Positions 1-8,851 of a stretch of 64,000 nucleotides of DNA are shown here, piece by piece (the stretch's first letter is position 1; every line of letters begins with the position of its first letter). Source of the stretch: Micromonospora echinospora. GTDB taxonomy: Bacteria; Actinomycetota; Actinomycetes; Mycobacteriales; Micromonosporaceae. Position numbers and translations under genes: made by a program. The notes beneath the pieces were generated by a model. The model was not told the origin of the DNA. It did no database searches and saw only the letters and a program-made list of their open reading frames with translations. The stretch is taken from assembly GCF_900091495.1 (NCBI RefSeq), contig NZ_LT607413.1, forward strand, positions 2,046,001 through 2,110,000, given 5' to 3'.

Positions 1-1
1 G

Positions 2-325
2 TGGTTCTCCGAGCTCGCCGACCTCGACGCGTCACCGGAGACCCGCGGTGCCGCCCGCGCCGCCACGATCACGACGGAAGCAGCGGCAATCGAAGAAGTC
101 GGCCGGATCTGGGCAGATTCCGGCAGCGTCGACCCGAGCGACCGGTACTACGTCTTCTTCGACTCGCATGATGTCGGCGATGACCGAGCCGAACGAGCCG
201 AACTGCTCCAGTTGATCGAATTCCTCGGTCTCGAACGAGTCGACGCCCCGGCCGGGGCCGCCGGAGGCGAAGTCTGGGTGCGCACCGACCCACGCCTCGA
301 CGTCGAATGTGCACGGTGGTCGTGA
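2..325 (+). CDS. C-terminal part of an unidentified protein (truncated by window edge)
   Basis: An open frame enters from the left edge and ends at the TGA at 323-325, giving about 107 residues. Codon use (G/C third positions) fits a real gene. The peptide is acidic and mostly soluble-looking, with a stretch reading DRYYVFFDSHDVGDD and a final VWVRTDPRLDVE segment. I do not recognise a family and see no membrane segment or catalytic motif. The next gene starts about 96 bases downstream on the same strand, so the two may be co-transcribed. The start codon is outside the window, so length and N-terminal domain are unknown. Confidence 0.5.
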   Translation, partial: WFSELADLDASPETRGAARAATITTEAAAIEEVGRIWADSGSVDPSDRYYVFFDSHDVGDDRAERAELLQLIEFLGLERVDAPAGAAGGEVWVRTDPRLDVECARWS

Positions 326-421
326 ACGGATGGTGCAGGGTGGTCGCGACATCGCCGTGATACTCGCCGTGGACCCGAAGCGACCATTTCCAGCCGGTGC
401 CGTTCCGGGGAAGCCGGAGCT

Positions 422-1684
422 ATGAAAGACATCGTTTTCACACGTAGCAGCGGCTGGATCCCGAACGTGATCCGCGAGGACGGCGAGCTGAAGCTGATGC
501 TCGCCGCCGGGGCCGACGCCAACCATGAGCCTCGCACGTTCACGTTCCCGATCGGGGAGGCCCATCTTGCGGTGATCCGGGAGGACCTGGCTAGACACCT
601 GCTGCTGTGGAGTGCGGTCCTTCCGCTGTGCGACGCCGCCGGAACCCGGGGCCGGCTCGACGAGAACGCTGCCGTCGCGCTCCTGGACCCGGTCCTGCTC
701 TCCTCTCCTGCGGACGTCGACGCGCTCTTTCGGCGCATCCGGTGGGACAGGAGCCGGCTCGTGGCCCATGGCGCCGACATCGATCTACTTGAGCACGGCC
801 AGGTCTGCGAGGCGATGCGCGCGGCGACGGAGGGGTCGAACGAGAAACGTGCTCAGGAGTATCACGCGGACCGCCGTCGCGCCGAGCGCGGAGCAGTCCT
901 CGGGCCACTCGACGCTGAGATTCTGAGGTACACGGGCCAGTATCTGCATGGCGCGACGGTTCCAAGGCGGATGCCCGATGCTGTCGACCCCGCGCTGCTG
1001 CCCCAGGTCATGCGTGTGATCGCCACCGCAGAGCAGGCGTGCGCCGGGATGCGGATCGGCCTCGACCCGCGGCGGGGAAACCGGGCCACGGACAAGCGCG
1101 ACTGGAATCGGATGGCGGCGACGGTCGACGCGGCTGTGCGCCGCGCATACCCCGAACTTGTCGACGACGCGGTGCGTACGGTGAGCTTTCTGATGTGCTC
1201 GGAGGCTGTGGACCGATCCAGGAGCACACCGGTGGAAGACGACGAGGAGGCTGCCGACGACCACGCCGACCTCGGTGCCAGTGCGAAAAAGACGGCCCTG
1301 TCGTTCACCGATGACAAGGGCGGCGAGAAGAAGTGGCTACGGGACGGTCCGCGCACTGCCTCCGCCGAGTTCTGGGAGTTCGTCGCCGATCGCTCTGCCG
1401 CGGACAACGAAGTGTTCACCATCGAGGACGAGGAGATGGGCGAGGGGATCCAGTTGCACTTCTACGCGGACTCCATCGCCCGGATCACGACCGTGCGACA
1501 CGGGGAAGCCGGGTCGGATCCGCAGTACCAGGTCGAGTACAGCCTGGTCGACGGGATCGGCGGGTACCGGAAACTGGTGAGCGCCTTCGTCCGCGGCGGC
1601 TGCGCCGCACTCGAACAGCACGGTCCCTGGATGTCGGATGTCGCCGAGTTCGAGCGCGCGCGTCGTCGGCGCGACGCCCGGTAG
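422..1684 (+). CDS. Unidentified 420-residue soluble protein (possibly DUF6357 family)
   Basis: ATG start opening with MKDIVFTRSSGWIPNVIRED, stop TAG at 1682-1684. The protein is hydrophilic and alpha-helical in the middle (residues about 60-240) with an acidic linker near 270-285 (EDDEEAADDHAD). The C-terminal third (about 300-400) reads like a beta-rich domain. There is no signal peptide or membrane helix. From memory the N-terminal third resembles an actinobacterial domain of unknown function (DUF6357), but I could not check this and give no function. The gene stands alone: the pectate lyase gene converges on it from the right, separated by an inverted repeat at 1757-1798. Confidence 0.6.
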   Translation: MKDIVFTRSSGWIPNVIREDGELKLMLAAGADANHEPRTFTFPIGEAHLAVIREDLARHLLLWSAVLPLCDAAGTRGRLDENAAVALLDPVLLSSPADVDALFRRIRWDRSRLVAHGADIDLLEHGQVCEAMRAATEGSNEKRAQEYHADRRRAERGAVLGPLDAEILRYTGQYLHGATVPRRMPDAVDPALLPQVMRVIATAEQACAGMRIGLDPRRGNRATDKRDWNRMAATVDAAVRRAYPELVDDAVRTVSFLMCSEAVDRSRSTPVEDDEEAADDHADLGASAKKTALSFTDDKGGEKKWLRDGPRTASAEFWEFVADRSAADNEVFTIEDEEMGEGIQLHFYADSIARITTVRHGEAGSDPQYQVEYSLVDGIGGYRKLVSAFVRGGCAALEQHGPWMSDVAEFERARRRRDAR

Positions 1685-1756
1685 CCCCAGAGGGAACCCA
1701 CGCCCGCGCCGTTCTGCGCCGCTGTCGGCTGCGGAGGCCCTCTCGTCTGCCATGGC

Positions 1757-1798
1757 GTGGTCCGTTGGACCGGATCGACGTCCTGTCCAACGGACCAC
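1757..1798. terminator. Bidirectional hairpin between convergent genes
   Basis: Perfect 14-bp inverted repeat (GTGGTCCGTTGGAC at 1757-1770, GTCCAACGGACCAC at 1785-1798) with a 14-nt loop, lying between the stop at 1684 and the stop of the convergent pectate lyase gene at 1853. No U-tract follows, as is usual in high-GC actinobacteria. The role as terminator is inferred from position and symmetry. Confidence 0.6.
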
Positions 1799-1852
1799 AC
1801 CCAGGTCAAACGCGGAAATCTACGCAGTCCCGGCGGGCACCCCTGGCGCTGG

Positions 1853-3337
1853 TCAGACGCCGATGTTGGCCTGCGGTCCGGCGTGGGTGCGGACCAGGTT
1901 CGGCACCTCCGAGGCCGGGTCGAGCCGGTACGAGTAGAAGCTCGACGGGGTGAACGCCGACCCGCCGGTCTGCTGCTTGCCGCTGCTGTTGACCACGATG
2001 CTGCCGCTCTGCCGCAGCTGGGCGGCCGAGTCCTTGTAGTACGGGTCGATCACCCGGTCGAAGTAGGTGTTCTCCAGGACCATCCTGGTCGCGCCCCGGG
2101 AGTAGTTACCCTGCCCGGTGTTCTGCATGTAGTTGTTGTAGAGGTGGGCGTAGGCCACGTTGTCGGTGCTGGGCATCCGGACCCGGTTGTCCCGGATCCA
2201 GTTGTGGTGGATCGTCATCCGGGCGGTGACGTTCTCGGTCCAGCCGATGCCGAAGGTCTTGTTGTTCTCGGCGAGGATGTTCCACGACACGGTGAGGTTC
2301 GTGGTGTCCTTGCGGCTGTCGATGAGGCCGTCGTTCATCCGGGTGATGTGGTTGTGGTCGATCCAGATCCGGTCGGCGGTGTCCATCTGGATGCCGTCGT
2401 AGTCGAAGTCCTTGTCGTCCGGGTCGTCGGACGCCACCCGGGTGTCCCGGATGGTCAGGTTCCGGATGATCACGTTGCTGGTGCCGGCACCCAGGAAGAA
2501 GCCGCCGCCGACGATCTGACCGTTCTTCCCGACTCCGACGACCGTCTTGTTCGACCTGATCGGGATCTCCTTGCCGTACGGCGTCACGGTGATCGTGCCG
2601 TTGACCCGGATGATGTGCGGGGTGCTCGCGGAGGCGTACCGCTCCAGGTCGGCCTGGGTGGTCACGGTGACGGTCGTGCCGCCCGCCCCACCGGTGGTGC
2701 CGGCAGCACCGGCGAAGCCGTCCGGGATGTTCGGGTACGGCAGCGCCGGCGGGGTGGTGGGCGGCGGGGTGGAGCCGGTCGGGTTGAACCGCCACTGCAT
2801 CCGGGCGATGTCCGCGCAGGGCTCCTGCACGATCGGGTTGCCACCGGCCGTGGAACCGTCCCTGTTGCTGACGCACAGGCCACTGGACGCGCTCCGGATC
2901 AGGTACCGGTCCGTCGTGGCACCGGACGCGGTGAACGTCCACGTCTGGTTGGGCTCCGCGTGACAACCCCACTGCCAGAGCTGCTCACCCGACGTGGTCG
3001 ACGAGTACGGCACGTCGACGCACCTGCCGCTGTTGACGTTGACCAGACCGAACGCACCGTTCTGCGAGGTGACCCGGAACTGCTGCGCGCCGGCCGAGGT
3101 GTCGCAGGCGAGCTGGGCCAGCAACCCGGCGTTGCCGGTCGACGCGCCGACGACGTTCACGCACTTGCCACTGGACGCGCTGGCCAACGTGTAGACACCG
3201 TTGCTGACCGGCGCTGCCGCCGACGACGCCGACGCGCCGATGACGACGACACCGACGAGGGCGGCGGGAACCGCCGTCAGGACCGCGCCGGCGGCGGCCA
3301 GCCGGGAACGTTTGGGACTCTGCTTGATGCTCATCAT
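1853..3337 (-). CDS. Secreted pectate lyase (PL1) with N-terminal ricin-type (CBM13) domain
   Basis: 494 residues. A basic N-terminus and hydrophobic core (residues about 10-41, ending ASASSAAA) form a signal peptide. Residues about 43-187 are a ricin-B-lectin module with repeated QxW-type motifs and paired cysteines. A Pro/Thr linker follows. Residues about 205-494 are a right-handed beta-helix pectate lyase 1 domain with the calcium-site region (DYDGIQMD at 312-319, DGLIDSR at 336-342), WIDHNH (325-330) and the RDNRVRMP segment (382-389) that supplies the catalytic arginine in the family. It should cleave polygalacturonate by beta-elimination outside the cell. It follows the pectinesterase gene by 38 nt in the same direction, so the esterase would demethylate pectin for this lyase. 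An in-frame second ATG at 3334 is an equally good start. Confidence 0.93.
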   Translation of the reverse strand: MMSIKQSPKRSRLAAAGAVLTAVPAALVGVVVIGASASSAAAPVSNGVYTLASASSGKCVNVVGASTGNAGLLAQLACDTSAGAQQFRVTSQNGAFGLVNVNSGRCVDVPYSSTTSGEQLWQWGCHAEPNQTWTFTASGATTDRYLIRSASSGLCVSNRDGSTAGGNPIVQEPCADIARMQWRFNPTGSTPPPTTPPALPYPNIPDGFAGAAGTTGGAGGTTVTVTTQADLERYASASTPHIIRVNGTITVTPYGKEIPIRSNKTVVGVGKNGQIVGGGFFLGAGTSNVIIRNLTIRDTRVASDDPDDKDFDYDGIQMDTADRIWIDHNHITRMNDGLIDSRKDTTNLTVSWNILAENNKTFGIGWTENVTARMTIHHNWIRDNRVRMPSTDNVAYAHLYNNYMQNTGQGNYSRGATRMVLENTYFDRVIDPYYKDSAAQLRQSGSIVVNSSGKQQTGGSAFTPSSFYSYRLDPASEVPNLVRTHAGPQANIGV

Positions 3338-3375
3338 GGCTCCGGGAGAGGTGGTGGTGTGGTGGGTGGAGGTGG

Positions 3376-4833
3376 TCACATCGGGTTCCAGCCGTCGGTG
3401 CCGGCCAGGTACCGCTGCGGGGTGTAGTTGGCGGCCTGCGAGTCGCTGAGCTGGGGCCGGTTGCCGTTGACCGTCGCTCCGCTCCCGGTGTTCCGGTACT
3501 CCAGGAAGCGGGCGTTCTGCCAGGTGGAGTCGCCCATGTTGGTCCACGGCTGGGAGTTCCTGATCGTCCCGCTCAAGTTCGACTCGCGGTACAGGACCTG
3601 GGCACCCTGCCGCCACGGCCGGCCGAGGTTGGTGTTGTTGCTTCCGGTGCCGGTGATCGTTGACCGGTAGAACAGAAAGCCGTACGCCTTCTCGGCGGGC
3701 GTGCTGGCCGCGGTGATGGTGCCGCCGCTGGACCGCTTCTCGTGCAGCGTGGTGCGGTCGATGACGATGGTGCCGCCGCCGAAGATGAAGTCGACCGTGC
3801 CCTCGACGTACGAGTTGACCATGTACGCCCGGGTCCGGTCGTTGACCAGGAACGTGTCCTGGTCACCGAGGAGTCGGACGTTCCGCAGCACCGCCCGGTC
3901 CGCGTTGAGGTGCAGCGCGACCGCCTGGTGACCGCTGCTGGTCGAGTTCTCGTCGAAGTCGTTGGAGATGGTCAGGTTCTCGGCGACGAAGTTGGCGCCG
4001 TCGACGAACATGCTCGCGCTGCCCGAGGTGCCGTGGCTGTTGGCGGAGTTGTTGAAGACCAGCACGGTGTTCGACGGGCCGGATCCCAGACCCCGCAGGG
4101 TGATGTGCGGCTTGTTCGCCGGCACCCGGACGACCTGCCGGTAGGTGCCCGGCTTGATGGTGATGGTGACCCGCTGGGTGTTGTTGGCCGGTACGGCGTC
4201 GATCGCGGCCTGCACCGTGCGGTACTGGCCGCTGCCGTCCGCCGCCACCGTCGGGGTGCCGCTCGGCGGCGGGGTGGTGGGTGGGGTGGAGCCGGTCGGG
4301 TTGAACCGCCACTGCATCCGGGCGATGTCCGCGCAGGGCTCCTGCACGATCGGGTTGCCACCAGCCGTGGACCCGTCCTTGTTGCTGACGCACAGGCCAC
4401 TGGACGCGCTCCGGATCAGGTACCGGTCGGTGGAGGCGGTCGAGGCGGTGAACGTCCACGTCTGGTTGGGCTCCGCGTGGCAACCCCACTGCCAGAGCTG
4501 CTCACCCGACGCGGTGGACGAGTACGGGACGTCCACGCACCGCCCGCTGTTCGTGTTGACCAGGCCGAAGCCGCCGCCCTGCGCGACGACCCGGAACTGC
4601 TGGGACCCCGCAGCGGTGTCGCAGGCGAGCTGGGCCAGCAGCCCGGCGTTGCCGGTCGACGCGCCGGTGACGTTGACGCACTTGCCGCTGGACGCACTCG
4701 CCAGCGTGTAGACACCGTTGCTGACCGGTGCCGCCGCCGACGACGGCGACGCCGGAAGGTTCACGATGCCCGCGACGACGACCGGCACCGCGCCGAGCGC
4801 GGCCAGCCGGAGCCATCTGGATCTTTGCCGCAT
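3376..4833 (-). CDS. Secreted pectinesterase (CE8) with N-terminal ricin-type (CBM13) domain
   Basis: 485 residues from an ATG preceded by AGGAG nine bases upstream. Signal peptide about residues 1-35, ricin-type lectin module about 37-180, TPP-rich linker, then a CE8 pectin methylesterase domain from about 192 to the end. The catalytic signature is complete: GHQAVAL with Gln303, GDQDTF at 323-328 (Gln325 and Asp326), VDFIFG with Asp348, and LGRPW with Arg405. It hydrolyses methyl esters of homogalacturonan, making substrate for the pectate lyase encoded immediately downstream. Its lectin module is nearly identical to that of the lyase, indicating duplication or gene conversion. The 5' region carries two tandem hairpins (4894-4978). 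Confidence 0.93.
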   Translation of the reverse strand: MRQRSRWLRLAALGAVPVVVAGIVNLPASPSSAAAPVSNGVYTLASASSGKCVNVTGASTGNAGLLAQLACDTAAGSQQFRVVAQGGGFGLVNTNSGRCVDVPYSSTASGEQLWQWGCHAEPNQTWTFTASTASTDRYLIRSASSGLCVSNKDGSTAGGNPIVQEPCADIARMQWRFNPTGSTPPTTPPPSGTPTVAADGSGQYRTVQAAIDAVPANNTQRVTITIKPGTYRQVVRVPANKPHITLRGLGSGPSNTVLVFNNSANSHGTSGSASMFVDGANFVAENLTISNDFDENSTSSGHQAVALHLNADRAVLRNVRLLGDQDTFLVNDRTRAYMVNSYVEGTVDFIFGGGTIVIDRTTLHEKRSSGGTITAASTPAEKAYGFLFYRSTITGTGSNNTNLGRPWRQGAQVLYRESNLSGTIRNSQPWTNMGDSTWQNARFLEYRNTGSGATVNGNRPQLSDSQAANYTPQRYLAGTDGWNPM

Positions 4834-4893
4834 ATGGCCGATCTCCTGTCTGTGTGCAGCCCTCTTCGGATGACTGCTGTCTGGCTGTGGCAT

Positions 4894-4978
4894 GGGTGCG
4901 CTGCCCCGGCAGCACCCACCGCACAGGAGAGGTGGTGCCGTGCTGCGGGTGCCGCTGCCCAGGCAGCACCCACCGCAC
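4894..4978. promoter_or_regulatory. Two tandem near-identical hairpins upstream of the pectinesterase gene
   Basis: The 326-nt gap between the pectinesterase start (4833) and the WYL regulator stop (5160) holds two copies of one imperfect palindrome. The first is at 4894-4917 and the second at 4947-4971; each is followed by ACCGCAC (to 4924 and 4978). Each has arms GGGT..GCTGCC and GGCAGC.ACCC with a 2- or 3-nt bulge and a 2-nt loop. Copies are 53 nt apart, about five helical turns. They lie 61-145 nt upstream of the start codon, which suits an operator pair or 5'-leader structure. No other function is visible in the gap. Confidence 0.5.
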
Positions 4979-5159
4979 GGACCGTTACCGGTGTCGCCGC
5001 TCGGGCGTACCGGCGAGATGACGAATCGCGTGGCCGTCGTATGGCAGACGCGTCGCGGGCCGACCGACAACACAAAATCAGCGGAAAATTTCTCGGGCCG
5101 CCCGCATCCGGCTGGCCACGCCGTCGACCCTCCTGATCGGTACGGCAGGACCGGGTCGG

Positions 5160-6119
5160 TCAGTCGGCCCCGGCCATCGCCGCGAGGCGGCGGGCGAGCA
5201 GGGCGGCGGCCTCCCGCAGCTCCGGGGGCTCCAGCACCTGCGACTCGAAGCCCAGCCGGGCCACGTGCGCGGCGAGCCAGTCCAGGTCGTCCCCGCCGAC
5301 GACGAGCACGCACCACCCGTCGCGGTCGTCCTCGACCCACCCCACCTGGGGTGGCACCAGCTCCCGCACCTGCTCGGGCCGGGCGTGCACCCGCACCCGG
5401 GCGAGATACCGGTACGGCGCCCCGGTCACGGAGCGCTGCACGTAGGCGACCGGGTCCGGGTGTTCGCTCGCCCGGAAGCGCCAGGTCGTCGCCACCACCT
5501 CGCGCATCCGGTCCAGCCGGAAGGTGCGCCAGTCGTCGCGGTCGACGTCCCGGGCCATCAGGTACCAGCGTCGGCCGGTGGTGACCATTCGCACCGGCTC
5601 GACCGTGCGCTCACGTTCCTCGCCGTCGCGGCCGGCGTACCGGAACCGCACCCGCACGGCGTCGCGGCAGGCCCGCGCGAGCGTCACCAGCACCTCTGCG
5701 TCGATCTCCACCGCCGGGCCGACCAGGGTCTCGGTCGCGCCGTGCACCGCCCGCACCTCGGCGCGCAGCCGGGACGGCATCACCTGGTCGAGCTTCGCGA
5801 GCGCCCGCAGCGCCGCCTCGCCCGCCCCGGCGACCGTGCCCCCCGCCGCAAGCCGCAGGGAGACCGCCGTGGCGATGGCCTCCTCGTCGTCGAGGAGCAG
5901 CGGCGGCAGTCGGGTGCCCGCGCCGAGCTGGTAGCCGCCGCCGACACCCGCCGTCGCGTGCACGGGGTACCCGAGCGCGCGCAGTCGCTCCACGTCGCGG
6001 CGTATCGACCGGTCGGTGACCCGCAGCTCGGTGGCGAGTTCGGCGGCGGTCCAGGACGGTCGCCGTTGCAGCAGCGCCAGCAGCCGCAGCACCCGCTCGG
6101 TCGTCGCCTCGACGCTCAT
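5160..6119 (-). CDS. HTH-WYL domain transcriptional regulator (YafY/DeoR-like)
   Basis: 319 residues. Residues 1-60 form a DeoR/HTH_11-type winged helix (TAAELATELRVTDRSIRRDVERL), followed by the GVGGGYQLG turn typical of YafY-like regulators. Residues about 135-215 are the WYL domain (RFRYAGRDGEERERTVEP, then RWYLMARD), a ligand-sensing fold, and a C-terminal WCX-type extension follows. It is cytoplasmic and DNA-binding. The gene is divergent from the DinB/VOC pair with only 61 bp between starts, so these two genes are its most likely target along with itself. Start is the ATG at 6117-6119. Confidence 0.9.
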   Translation of the reverse strand: MSVEATTERVLRLLALLQRRPSWTAAELATELRVTDRSIRRDVERLRALGYPVHATAGVGGGYQLGAGTRLPPLLLDDEEAIATAVSLRLAAGGTVAGAGEAALRALAKLDQVMPSRLRAEVRAVHGATETLVGPAVEIDAEVLVTLARACRDAVRVRFRYAGRDGEERERTVEPVRMVTTGRRWYLMARDVDRDDWRTFRLDRMREVVATTWRFRASEHPDPVAYVQRSVTGAPYRYLARVRVHARPEQVRELVPPQVGWVEDDRDGWCVLVVGGDDLDWLAAHVARLGFESQVLEPPELREAAALLARRLAAMAGAD

Positions 6120-6180
6120 GCGCCGATCGTCGCACGAATCACGGAACGATCCTGTCCGCTATTCGCGGGAGGGTGGCAGC

Positions 6181-6765
6181 ATGACCGACCAGAACTGGAA
6201 CGCTCTGCTCCAGCACCAGATCGCCTGGCACTGGACCAACCATCTGCGCCCACGCCTCGACGGACTCACCGACGACGAGTACCTCTGGGAGCCGACGCCC
6301 GACTGCTGGAACGTGCGCCCACGCGGCACCGGCACCGCACCGGTACTCGCCGGGTCCGGCGCGATGACCATCGACTTCGCGATGCCGGAACCCGATCCGA
6401 CACCGTTCACCACGATCGCCTGGCGACTCGGGCACGTGATCGTCGGCGTGCTCGCGGTGCGCAACACCGCGCACTTCGGTCGCGTGCCCACCGACTACCA
6501 GTCGTTCGAGTACGCCGCGACCGCGGCCGAGGCGCTGGCCCAGCTCGACGCGGAGTACGCCACCTGGCTGGCCGGGGTCGAGTCGCTCGGCGAGACCGGC
6601 CTCGCCCGTCCGTGTGGGGAGGCGGAGGGGCCGTACGCCGAGCATCCGATGGCAGCGCTGGTGCTGCACATCAACCGCGAACTGATCCACCATCTGGCCG
6701 AGGTGTGCCTGCTCCGCGACCTCTACCTGCACACTGGTCAGAAGACCCGACGGGAGGCGAGCTGA
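6181..6765 (+). CDS. DinB-fold (four-helix metal-binding) protein
   Basis: 194 residues; ATG preceded by GGGAGGGTGGCAGC. DinB superfamily pattern: an N-terminal helix QHQIAWHWTNHLRPRL, a central WRLGHVIVGVLAVRN helix with a His, and a C-terminal HINRELIHHLAEVCLLRDL helix. The three helix histidines normally bind a divalent metal. The family includes mycothiol- and bacillithiol-dependent transferases, so a thiol-dependent detoxification role is possible but not shown. The stop TGA at 6763-6765 lies one base before the ATG of the VOC gene, so both are translated from one transcript, divergent from the WYL regulator. Confidence 0.8.
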   Translation: MTDQNWNALLQHQIAWHWTNHLRPRLDGLTDDEYLWEPTPDCWNVRPRGTGTAPVLAGSGAMTIDFAMPEPDPTPFTTIAWRLGHVIVGVLAVRNTAHFGRVPTDYQSFEYAATAAEALAQLDAEYATWLAGVESLGETGLARPCGEAEGPYAEHPMAALVLHINRELIHHLAEVCLLRDLYLHTGQKTRREAS

Positions 6766-6766
6766 G

Positions 6767-7204
6767 ATGAGCCGCGACGTCCAGATCACTTTCGACTGCG
6801 CCGACCCGGCCGGGTTGGCGGCGTTTTGGGCCGACCTCCTCGGCTACCGGTTGCAGGCCCCACCCGGGGGCTTCGAGACATGGGACCAGGCCCTGGCCGC
6901 CATGGGCGTGCCGCCCGAAGGACGCAACGACGCCTCGGCGCTGGTCGACCCCGAGGGCTCCGGGCCACGCCTGTTCTTCCAGCGGGTGCCGGAGGGCAAG
7001 CAGGCCAAGAACCGCGTGCACCTCGACGTACGCGCCGCCCCCGGGCTGACGGACGACGCGCGGATGGCGGCCCTGGAGGCGGAGGCCGAGCGGCTCGTCT
7101 CCCGTGGCGCCACCCGGCTCCGCCGCCACGAGCCCGCTCCGCCGCTCGGCACCGGTCACATCGTGATGGCCGACCCCGAGGGCAACGAGTTCTGCCTCGA
7201 CTGA
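6767..7204 (+). CDS. VOC-superfamily (glyoxalase-like) protein
   Basis: 145 residues. Pattern of a small glyoxalase/bleomycin-resistance-like protein: ITFDCADPAGLAAFWADLLGY at the N-terminus (first beta-alpha-beta unit), LFFQRVPEGKQAKNRVHLDV in the middle, and HIVMADPEGNEFCLD at the C-terminus, where the terminal Glu is often a metal ligand. Substrate unknown. It starts one base after the DinB-fold gene stop and is probably co-regulated with it by the divergent WYL protein. The next gene converges at 7264 with no obvious terminator between. Confidence 0.85.
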   Translation: MSRDVQITFDCADPAGLAAFWADLLGYRLQAPPGGFETWDQALAAMGVPPEGRNDASALVDPEGSGPRLFFQRVPEGKQAKNRVHLDVRAAPGLTDDARMAALEAEAERLVSRGATRLRRHEPAPPLGTGHIVMADPEGNEFCLD

Positions 7205-7263
7205 CGGGCAGCGCGTGCCGACGGTCCGTCCGGCTCACCGGACCCCTTCGGCTCACCGGCCGG

Positions 7264-8019
7264 TCACGCCGCGCTGAACGGGCGCAGCGGCACTCCGGCG
7301 TCGATGAGGGCGGCGCGCACCAGGGCCGCCGCCTGCACCGCGCCGGGGGTGTCGCCGTGCAGGCAGATCGACTCGACCGGGCAGGGGACGACGCTGCCGT
7401 CCACGGTGGTCACGGTTCGTTCGGTGGCCATCCGGACGGCCCGCTCGGCGATCTCCTGCGGGTCGGTGACCAGGGCGCCGGGGGCGGAACGGGGCACCAG
7501 GGCCCCGTTGGCGAGGTAGCCCCGGTCGGCGAAGCCCTCGGCGACCACCCGGAGACCGGCCCCGGTGGCGAGTTGGGCGAGCACCGAACCGGGCGGGCAG
7601 AGGACCGGCAGGTCCGGGTCGTGGTCGACGATCGCGGCGACCACGGCGGCGGCCTGCGACTCCTGGCAGGCGGCGGCGTGGTAGAGCGCGCCGTGCGGCT
7701 TGAGGTACCGGACCCGGGTCCGGTACGGCCGGCAGAACGCCTCCAGCGCGCCGAGCTGGTACGTGATGTCGTCGCGCAGTTCGTCGAAGGCGTACTCGAT
7801 GTGCCGGCGACCGAAGCCGGCGAGGTCCCGGTAGCCGACCTGCGCGCCGACGGCGACCCCGCGCTCGGCTGCGGCGGCGCAGACGCGGCGCATGGTGGAG
7901 GGGTCGCCGCCGTGGAAGCCGCAGGCCACGTTGGCGGAGGTGACCACTTCCAGCAGCGCCTCGTCGTCGCCGAGCCGCCAGATGCCGAAGCCTTCTCCGA
8001 GGTCAGCGTTGAGGTCCAT
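7264..8019 (-). CDS. pxpA: 5-oxoprolinase subunit A (LamB/YcsF family)
   Basis: 251 residues, usual length for PxpA. It opens with MDLNADLGEGFG and has the family signatures TSANVACGFHGGDP near residue 48 and VRYLKPHGALYH near 105. Together with PxpB and PxpC it hydrolyses 5-oxoproline (pyroglutamate) to glutamate using ATP in the cytoplasm. It is the last gene of the pxpB-pxpC-pxpA operon; its ATG at 8017-8019 lies inside the end of pxpC (17-nt overlap), implying translational coupling. Confidence 0.95.
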   Translation of the reverse strand: MDLNADLGEGFGIWRLGDDEALLEVVTSANVACGFHGGDPSTMRRVCAAAAERGVAVGAQVGYRDLAGFGRRHIEYAFDELRDDITYQLGALEAFCRPYRTRVRYLKPHGALYHAAACQESQAAAVVAAIVDHDPDLPVLCPPGSVLAQLATGAGLRVVAEGFADRGYLANGALVPRSAPGALVTDPQEIAERAVRMATERTVTTVDGSVVPCPVESICLHGDTPGAVQAAALVRAALIDAGVPLRPFSAA

Positions 8020-8851
8020 GGAACCTGACGGTAGTCCCCGGACGGGCCTGCGCGAGCGGGGTGACGTCGTCCACCACCCCGATGACGGGGTATCCGCCGG
8101 TGGTGGGATGGTCGGCGAGGAAGATCAACGGCTGGCCGTCGGCCGGCACCTGTACCGCCCCGAGCACGATCGGCTCGCTGGGCAGTTCGCCGGCCACCGC
8201 GCGGGGCAGGGCTGCGCCGACCAGTCGCGCGCCGATCCGGTCGCTCACCGGGCTGATCTGGTACGGGGTGTGCAGCAGCCGGTCTCGGGCGGCGGGGGTG
8301 AACCAGTCGTGCCGGGGGCCGGGGCGCAGGGTCAGCCGTAGTTCGGTGGCCGGGGCCGGGGCGGGGGTGAAGTCCACCGGTGCGGGCGGGCCGGAATCCG
8401 GGGCGAGGGGAAGCCGGTCGCCGTCCCGGACCCGGGGCGGGCCGAGGCCGGAGAGGGTGTCGGTGGCACGGCTGCCGAGCACCGGTTCGACCGCGATCCC
8501 GCCGGAGACGGCGAGGTAACTGCGCAGCCCGTGGCGGGCGGAGCCGATGGTCAGCACCGCCGAGGCGGGCAGCGACAGCGGGCGTCCCGGGTCCGCCGGT
8601 CGCCGGTCGACCCGTACGTCGGCCTCCGCGCCGGTGACCGCGACCGTGGCGGCGCGGTGCAACCGCACCGTACAGCCGGTGAGGGTGATCTCCAGGCCGG
8701 CGGCGGACTCCGGATTCCCGACCAACCGGTTGGCCAGGCGCAGCGCCGCCGCGTCGAGGGCTCCCGACCGGGGTACGCCGAGGTGCGCCCAGCCGGGTCG
8801 GCCCTGGTCCTGGACGGTGGTGAACACCCCGGCCCGGAGGATCTCGATCAC
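8003..8851 (-). CDS. pxpC: 5-oxoprolinase subunit C (biotin-dependent carboxyltransferase/KipA family)
   Basis: 282 residues with a GTG start (MIEILRAGVFTTVQDQGRPGW). Typical PxpC/KipA features: GVPRSGALDAAALRLANRLVGN near residue 25-48, LEITLTGC, and YQISPVSDRIGARL near 200. C-terminal GGYPVIGVV is also family-typical. It pairs with PxpB to form the catalytic partner of PxpA. The GTG overlaps the TGA of pxpB by 4 nt, so the three genes are one operon. Confidence 0.93.
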   Translation of the reverse strand: MIEILRAGVFTTVQDQGRPGWAHLGVPRSGALDAAALRLANRLVGNPESAAGLEITLTGCTVRLHRAATVAVTGAEADVRVDRRPADPGRPLSLPASAVLTIGSARHGLRSYLAVSGGIAVEPVLGSRATDTLSGLGPPRVRDGDRLPLAPDSGPPAPVDFTPAPAPATELRLTLRPGPRHDWFTPAARDRLLHTPYQISPVSDRIGARLVGAALPRAVAGELPSEPIVLGAVQVPADGQPLIFLADHPTTGGYPVIGVVDDVTPLAQARPGTTVRFHGPQR

